Shown piece by piece: positions 6,163 to 8,684 of a DNA stretch of 8,684 nucleotides. A program made the position numbers and the translations under genes. Location: the NCBI GenBank assembly GCA_013329085.1, contig DUKX01000241.1, positions 1-8,684 on the forward strand, given 5' to 3'. The DNA is from Methanofastidiosum sp. (GTDB lineage Archaea; Methanobacteriota_B; Thermococci; Methanofastidiosales; Methanofastidiosaceae). Each line of letters opens with the position of its first letter. Positions within the stretch are counted from its first letter, which is position 1. The notes beneath the pieces are model-generated. The model searched no databases. It was not told the DNA's origin and was given only the letters and a program-made list of their open reading frames with translations.

Positions 6163-6705
6163 CTATACCTTTTTGGAGTAGAGATCCTCTTTTAGGAAGG
6201 GTATAAGTGCAAGTTTAAGTGCAGAAACGTAAAGGTCCTTTCTCTCGACAACTCCATCTGTTAGAAATCCAACGGCCCCGCCTTTTCTTTTGATTTGAGC
6301 ATCACCTGTTACCTCAGCCATTACATCTCCTAGTTCAATGCCTTCAAGAACTTTTTCTACAGCACCGGTCCATAGTTCAAACATAGGCGACGTCCCAAAT
6401 CCTATATTTCCCTTGTTGTCCATTATACATGCTACCCCGATGCCAAACCACTTTGAATAAATATTGATTACTCCACCTTCAATTCCAACAAAAAAAGATG
6501 CGCCAATCTTTGCCTTATCATCTAATTTTTTTAAGACTTTGGCACGGTGCTCTGCACCTTCAAAAGTTTCTTCGTCCACAGGTTGATCGGGCACTGAACT
6601 GCCTACTTCTATCCCTTCTACTTCAATATCTTTAAAATAAGAAGAAAATGCTTCCATTGCAGCATCTATCTTCACCGGATTCTTAGAGCCTACTAGGACC
6701 TTCAT
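6163..6705 (-). CDS. yjjX: Inosine/xanthosine triphosphatase (non-canonical purine NTP phosphatase, YjjX/DUF84 family)
   Basis: A 180-residue cytoplasmic house-cleaning enzyme. The family hydrolyses ITP and XTP to their diphosphates and so keeps deaminated purines out of nucleic acids. Visible motifs are GSKNPVKIDA (6-15), VPDQPVDEETFEGAEHRA (37-54), FFVGIEGGV (71-79), KGGAVGFLTDG and the C-terminal SALKLALIPF. I chose the ATG at 6705 although the frame extends to an ATG at 6750. The extension lacks family residues, and the TATA box at 6729-6736 lies inside it. From that box the transcript should begin at about the ATG at 6705, making it leaderless. The gene is divergent from rpl15e across about 150 bases. 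Confidence 0.88.
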   Translation of the reverse strand: MKVLVGSKNPVKIDAAMEAFSSYFKDIEVEGIEVGSSVPDQPVDEETFEGAEHRAKVLKKLDDKAKIGASFFVGIEGGVINIYSKWFGIGVACIMDNKGNIGFGTSPMFELWTGAVEKVLEGIELGDVMAEVTGDAQIKRKGGAVGFLTDGVVERKDLYVSALKLALIPFLKEDLYSKKV

Positions 6706-6728
6706 TATCGAGATTATATTCAAATTAC

Positions 6729-6740
6729 TTATATATTTTC
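6729..6740 (-). promoter_or_regulatory. Promoter of yjjX
   Basis: Read on the minus strand, GAAA precedes ATATATAA (6729-6736). The box centre is about 27 bases from the ATG at 6705. This decides the yjjX start and predicts an mRNA with little or no leader. Confidence 0.55.
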
Positions 6741-6763
6741 TGGAAAACATAGGATTATTCTCA

Positions 6764-6778
6764 CGAAACCTTTAAAAA
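6764..6778 (+). promoter_or_regulatory. Promoter (BRE/TATA) of the rpl15e operon
   Basis: CGAAACC (6764-6770, BRE-like) directly precedes TTTAAAAA (6771-6778). A start about 26 bases after the box centre falls near 6800, just before the leader hairpin that begins at 6802. The predicted 5' leader is about 57 bases, unusually long compared with the other promoters in this window. Confidence 0.6.
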
Positions 6779-6801
6779 CTCCTTAGAACTCATTTGTCTA
6801 T

Positions 6802-6845
6802 CTTATGGAATGTGGATTCAAGCGAAATGCTTGCCGAACCATAAG
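6802..6845 (+). promoter_or_regulatory. Structured 5' leader of rpl15e overlapping its Shine-Dalgarno sequence
   Basis: CTTATGG (6802-6808) and CCATAAG (6839-6845) pair exactly. Inside, CAAGC (6819-6823) and GCTTG (6829-6833) form a second stem closed by GAAAT. The outer stem's 3' arm uses the first bases (AAG) of the AAGGAGGG ribosome site, so folding should limit translation. The internal loop is asymmetric (10 against 5 bases) and has a GA on each strand, which is faintly kink-turn-like. Protein autoregulation through this leader is an inference. I do not recognise it as a named RNA family. Confidence 0.45.
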
Positions 6846-6850
6846 GAGGG
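6843..6850 (+). promoter_or_regulatory. Strong Shine-Dalgarno sequence of rpl15e
   Basis: AAGGAGGG ends 6 bases before the TTG at 6857. It fixes that TTG as the start of L15e, whose first residues ([11 protein letters not shown]) agree with the family N-terminus. It is by far the best ribosome site in the window. Confidence 0.8.
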
Positions 6851-6856
6851 ATTTAT

Positions 6857-7441
6857 TTGGGATATTACAAATATATGGAAGAGGCTTGGAAAAAGCCCAA
6901 AGAAGGTTATACACGAGAACTTTGGACAGAAAGATTAATCCAGTGGAGAAAGGAACCTACAACAATAAAGGTTGAAAGACCAACAAGAATAGACCGAGCG
7001 AGAAAACTTGGTTACAAGGCTAAAAAAGGATTTATTGTTGCAAGAACTAGAGTCTTAAGGGGTGGAAGAAAGAGACCTACAATAAAAGGTGGTAGAAGAC
7101 CTGCAACAAAAGGTATCTTGAGATATTCACCAAAAAAGAGTCTTAAATGGATTGCAGAAGAGCGTGTTCAAAGGAAGTTTCCAAATCTTGAAGTCTTAAA
7201 CTCATACTGGGTTGGCGAAGATGGACAGCGTGTCTTTTATGAAGTCATTCTAGTTGATCCTTTTGCACCAGAAATATTCGCAGACCCAAGAATTAACTGG
7301 ATATGCGAAAGACAGCACAAGAGAAGAGTATTCAGAGGTTTGACCTCAGCAGGCAAGAGATCAAGAGGACTTAGACACAAAGGAAAAGGCGCTGAGAAAT
7401 TAAGACCTTCACTTAAAGCCCGAGGAAACAGAGGTAAGTAA
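6857..7441 (+). CDS. rpl15e: 50S ribosomal protein L15e
   Basis: A 194-residue basic protein of the archaeal/eukaryotic large ribosomal subunit that binds 23S rRNA. Length and motifs are as expected: [14 protein letters not shown] at the N-terminus, [18 protein letters not shown] (47-64), the Gly/Arg/Lys-rich [34 protein letters not shown] (114-133), [18 protein letters not shown], and a basic tail rich in glycine. Translation starts at TTG, behind a strong AAGGAGGG. The next gene begins 2 bases after the TAA. It heads an operon with RNA-processing factors, as in other euryarchaea. A hairpin leader overlapping the ribosome site suggests translational control. Confidence 0.97.
   Translation: MGYYKYMEEAWKKPKEGYTRELWTERLIQWRKEPTTIKVERPTRIDRARKLGYKAKKGFIVARTRVLRGGRKRPTIKGGRRPATKGILRYSPKKSLKWIAEERVQRKFPNLEVLNSYWVGEDGQRVFYEVILVDPFAPEIFADPRINWICERQHKRRVFRGLTSAGKRSRGLRHKGKGAEKLRPSLKARGNRGK
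7431..7435 (+). promoter_or_regulatory. Shine-Dalgarno sequence of the COG1325 gene
   Basis: GAGGT lies within the last codons of rpl15e, 8 bases before the TTG at 7444. It supports the TTG start and implies that translation of the second gene is coupled to the end of the first. Confidence 0.6.
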
Positions 7442-7443
7442 GG

Positions 7444-7872
7444 TTGAATCCGTTTGGTATCGCATGGATACAAATAGAGACATTTTCGCATGCAACTGAA
7501 GATATAGAGAAAGTAAAATCTGTACTTTCCAAATTTTTTTCTTTTGATATTTCTTTTAATGAAAATAAAACATACGGCCATTTTGGCAATGAAATCACAA
7601 TAATTAATGTTGAGCTTTCTAAAAACAAAGAGATAAAGGATTTCGTTTCAAATTTTTTAACAATAGTTGACAAAAGCTACATCCTTGAAACTCTAGAAAA
7701 AAGGCTTGATGCAGATGGGATATTGTTCATCCGGATGGGCAAGGAAAGAGTATTTAACGATGATTTTACTATTGATGATAACGGTGACATACTAATATCA
7801 ATGAAGTTTGTCACATATCCAAAAAGTAGGGAAAAGGTTATCGAGAATGGGAAGCTACTATTCGGCAATTGA
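7444..7872 (+). CDS. COG1325-type predicted exosome-associated RNA-binding protein
   Basis: A 142-residue cytoplasmic protein of the archaeal family predicted to act with the exosome and RNase P, on the basis of conserved gene order. Features typical of the family are IAWIQIETFSHATEDIEKVK (6-25), the TYGHFGNEITII segment (43-54), and LDADGILFIRMGKE (88-101), followed by a beta strand pair ending KFVTYPKSREKV. It starts with TTG at 7444, 2 bases after the rpl15e stop, served by GAGGT inside rpl15e. Its last 26 bases overlap rnp3. RNA binding is predicted for the family, and no catalytic residues are expected. Confidence 0.85.
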   Translation: MNPFGIAWIQIETFSHATEDIEKVKSVLSKFFSFDISFNENKTYGHFGNEITIINVELSKNKEIKDFVSNFLTIVDKSYILETLEKRLDADGILFIRMGKERVFNDDFTIDDNGDILISMKFVTYPKSREKVIENGKLLFGN

Positions 7873-8446
7873 TCTTAGAGGTTATCCTTCATCTTATTTT
7901 TCAAAAACAGCATTAGTTAAACCTGTTAATGCAGAAAATTATAAGGCTGTTTTAGATAGCTTTGACAAAAATAAAACAGAGGGCATTCTTTTTGGCATTG
8001 AAATTGACGATGAATCCAGAAACGCTAAGAAAATTATTAGAAGAGCAGAAGGCATAGATGTCATAATCTTCAAAGGCAGGGATTCAAAAGAAAATAGAGA
8101 AGCGCTCAAAATAAAAGAGATCACTTTTATGTCTAATCCCGATAATCTTGACAAAGTTTGTTTTGACCTGGCTAGGGAAAATTCAATTGGTTTTGAATTA
8201 AACATCCAAGATATTGTTAACACCCAGAGATACAGAAGGACAAAGGTGCTAGAGACTAATAGAGAGTTGCTTAAGGCTTATAGAAAGTTTTTATTTCCAA
8301 TAGTTTTAACTTCAGGTGCTAGAGATGCAAACGAGATCAAAACCCCTTTGACACTTGTATCCTTTGGGTGTATAATAGGTATGGACATAAGGGAAGCCAA
8401 AGGTGCAATTACTACTGTTCCTGAGATGTTAATTAATAAAAAATAA
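7847..8446 (+). CDS. rnp3: Ribonuclease P protein component 3 (Rpp30/p30)
   Basis: A 199-residue PHP-like TIM-barrel protein that in archaea pairs with Pop5 and supports the catalytic domain of RNase P RNA in tRNA 5' maturation. Signs are the start SAIDLRGYPS, repeated strand/helix units such as GILFGIEI (46-53) and DVIIFKGRD (71-79), and the C-terminal LTSGARDANEIKTPLTLVSF (154-173) followed by GCIIGMD, which matches the SSGA-(R)-P-D-L-GM pattern of the family. The ATG at 7847 is chosen: the in-frame TTG at 7808 would extend the overlap with the upstream gene to 65 bases and add non-family residues. Its stop is one base from that of a convergent gene, so the operon ends here. The usual next gene, Pop5, is not present. 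Confidence 0.9.
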   Translation: MGSYYSAIDLRGYPSSYFSKTALVKPVNAENYKAVLDSFDKNKTEGILFGIEIDDESRNAKKIIRRAEGIDVIIFKGRDSKENREALKIKEITFMSNPDNLDKVCFDLARENSIGFELNIQDIVNTQRYRRTKVLETNRELLKAYRKFLFPIVLTSGARDANEIKTPLTLVSFGCIIGMDIREAKGAITTVPEMLINKK

Positions 8447-8447
8447 A
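8431..8447 (-). terminator. T-rich stretch after the beta-propeller gene stop
   Basis: On the minus strand TTTATTTTTTATTAATT directly follows the stop at 8448, inside the 3' end of rnp3. It is a plausible U-rich archaeal terminator for the convergent gene. No comparable tract follows rnp3 on the plus strand before the other gene's coding region begins. Confidence 0.35.
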
Positions 8448-8684
8448 TTAATACTTGATTGTGAAGAAATCATTATTTGTTCCATTAAAGACATAACCAG
8501 TGACTATTATTTTATTGTTTTGATCAATTGCCACATCAAGCGAATAGTCATCTTTTCCACCGTTATACGGCTTCTCCCATAAAATATTGCCTCGTGGGTC
8601 ATACTTTATTGTATAAAAATTCTTGTTTTGATCCTTAGTAATATACCCTGTTACTATTATGTTGCCTGTTGAATCAGTTGCTAG
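8448..8684 (-). CDS. SBBP-like beta-propeller repeat protein (partial, N-terminus off the right edge)
   Basis: The last 78 residues of a minus-strand gene whose start lies beyond the window, with a TAA at 8448-8450. Two copies of a 50-residue repeat are seen: LATDSTGNIIVTGY (1-14) with NFYTIKYDPRGNILWEKPY (22-40), then VAIDQNNKIIVTGY (51-64) with DFFTIKY (72-78). The D-x-x-G-N-I-x-V-T-G and F-x-T-I-K-Y-D-x-x-G-N-x-L-W patterns are those of SBBP-type beta-propeller repeats, commonly found in secreted proteins of methanogens. The chain ends right after the second repeat's IKY strand, so the propeller closes at or near the C-terminus. Binding partner unknown. Confidence 0.8.
   Translation of the reverse strand, partial: LATDSTGNIIVTGYITKDQNKNFYTIKYDPRGNILWEKPYNGGKDDYSLDVAIDQNNKIIVTGYVFNGTNNDFFTIKY

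Noticed and set aside
6706..6750. N-terminal extension of yjjX to an ATG at 6750
   Set aside because: The extra 15 residues are not part of the family and the yjjX TATA box lies within them.
6805..6975. A 56-codon plus-strand frame starting at an ATG in the rpl15e leader and running out of frame into rpl15e
   Set aside because: It has no ribosome site, most of it lies inside the L15e coding region, and its product shows no recognisable pattern. It is most simply a chance frame, although a leaderless uORF cannot be excluded.
7237..8223. Minus-strand frames opposite rpl15e, the COG1325 gene and rnp3
   Set aside because: They are antisense shadows of three well-recognised genes.
1..8684. Defence system, CRISPR array, integrase or transposase
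   Set aside because: No spaced direct repeats, terminal inverted repeats, nuclease or recombinase motifs were found in any frame examined.

Overview
The window looks like a piece of an AT-rich archaeal chromosome, most likely from a methanogen-type euryarchaeote. The case rests on several archaeal markers: ribosomal protein L15e followed by the COG1325 exosome-associated protein and the RNase P subunit p30, a regulator with a FilR1-type (DUF1724) C-terminal domain, TATA/BRE-type promoters, and several genes whose TATA box lies only 25-28 bases from the start codon (leaderless transcripts). A member of the Methanofastidiosa or a relative is my guess; genus-level assignment is not supported by sequence reading alone.

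Left part (1-3465, all minus strand): the 5' part of a long secreted surface protein with DUF11-type beta-sandwich repeats runs off the left edge. Upstream of it is a two-gene sodium:solute symporter unit: a 36-residue single-helix accessory protein (3355-3465), then the 582-residue symporter (1602-3350). A U-rich and hairpin-containing stretch at 1534-1600 probably ends that transcript.

Middle (3466-5483): a 226-base AT-rich divergent promoter region separates the symporter unit from a plus-strand pair, a winged-helix/FilR1-type regulator (3692-4447) and, 7 bases later, an unusual radical SAM enzyme (4455-5483) with a CX4CX2C cluster motif. The regulator-side and symporter-side promoters carry nearly the same 16-base palindrome (14 of 16 identical) over or near their TATA boxes. 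This suggests that the regulator controls both itself and the symporter.

Centre right (5472-6705, minus strand): a non-canonical purine NTP phosphatase (YjjX family) is followed by a separately promoted pair, a DUF3783 protein and a stand-alone TfoX C-terminal-domain protein, which converges on and overlaps the radical SAM gene by 12 bases.

Right (6764-8684): a promoter and a structured leader that partly covers its own Shine-Dalgarno sequence lead into rpl15e, the COG1325 gene and rnp3, tightly packed (2-base gap, then 26-base overlap). This is the head of the archaeal exosome/proteasome superoperon, but the usual followers (Pop5, psmA, SBDS, Rrp4/41/42) are absent: the next gene is a convergent beta-propeller-repeat protein whose stop codon lies 1 base from that of rnp3. 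No tRNA, rRNA, CRISPR array, insertion sequence or integrase was seen. No gene-free stretch exceeds 300 bases.
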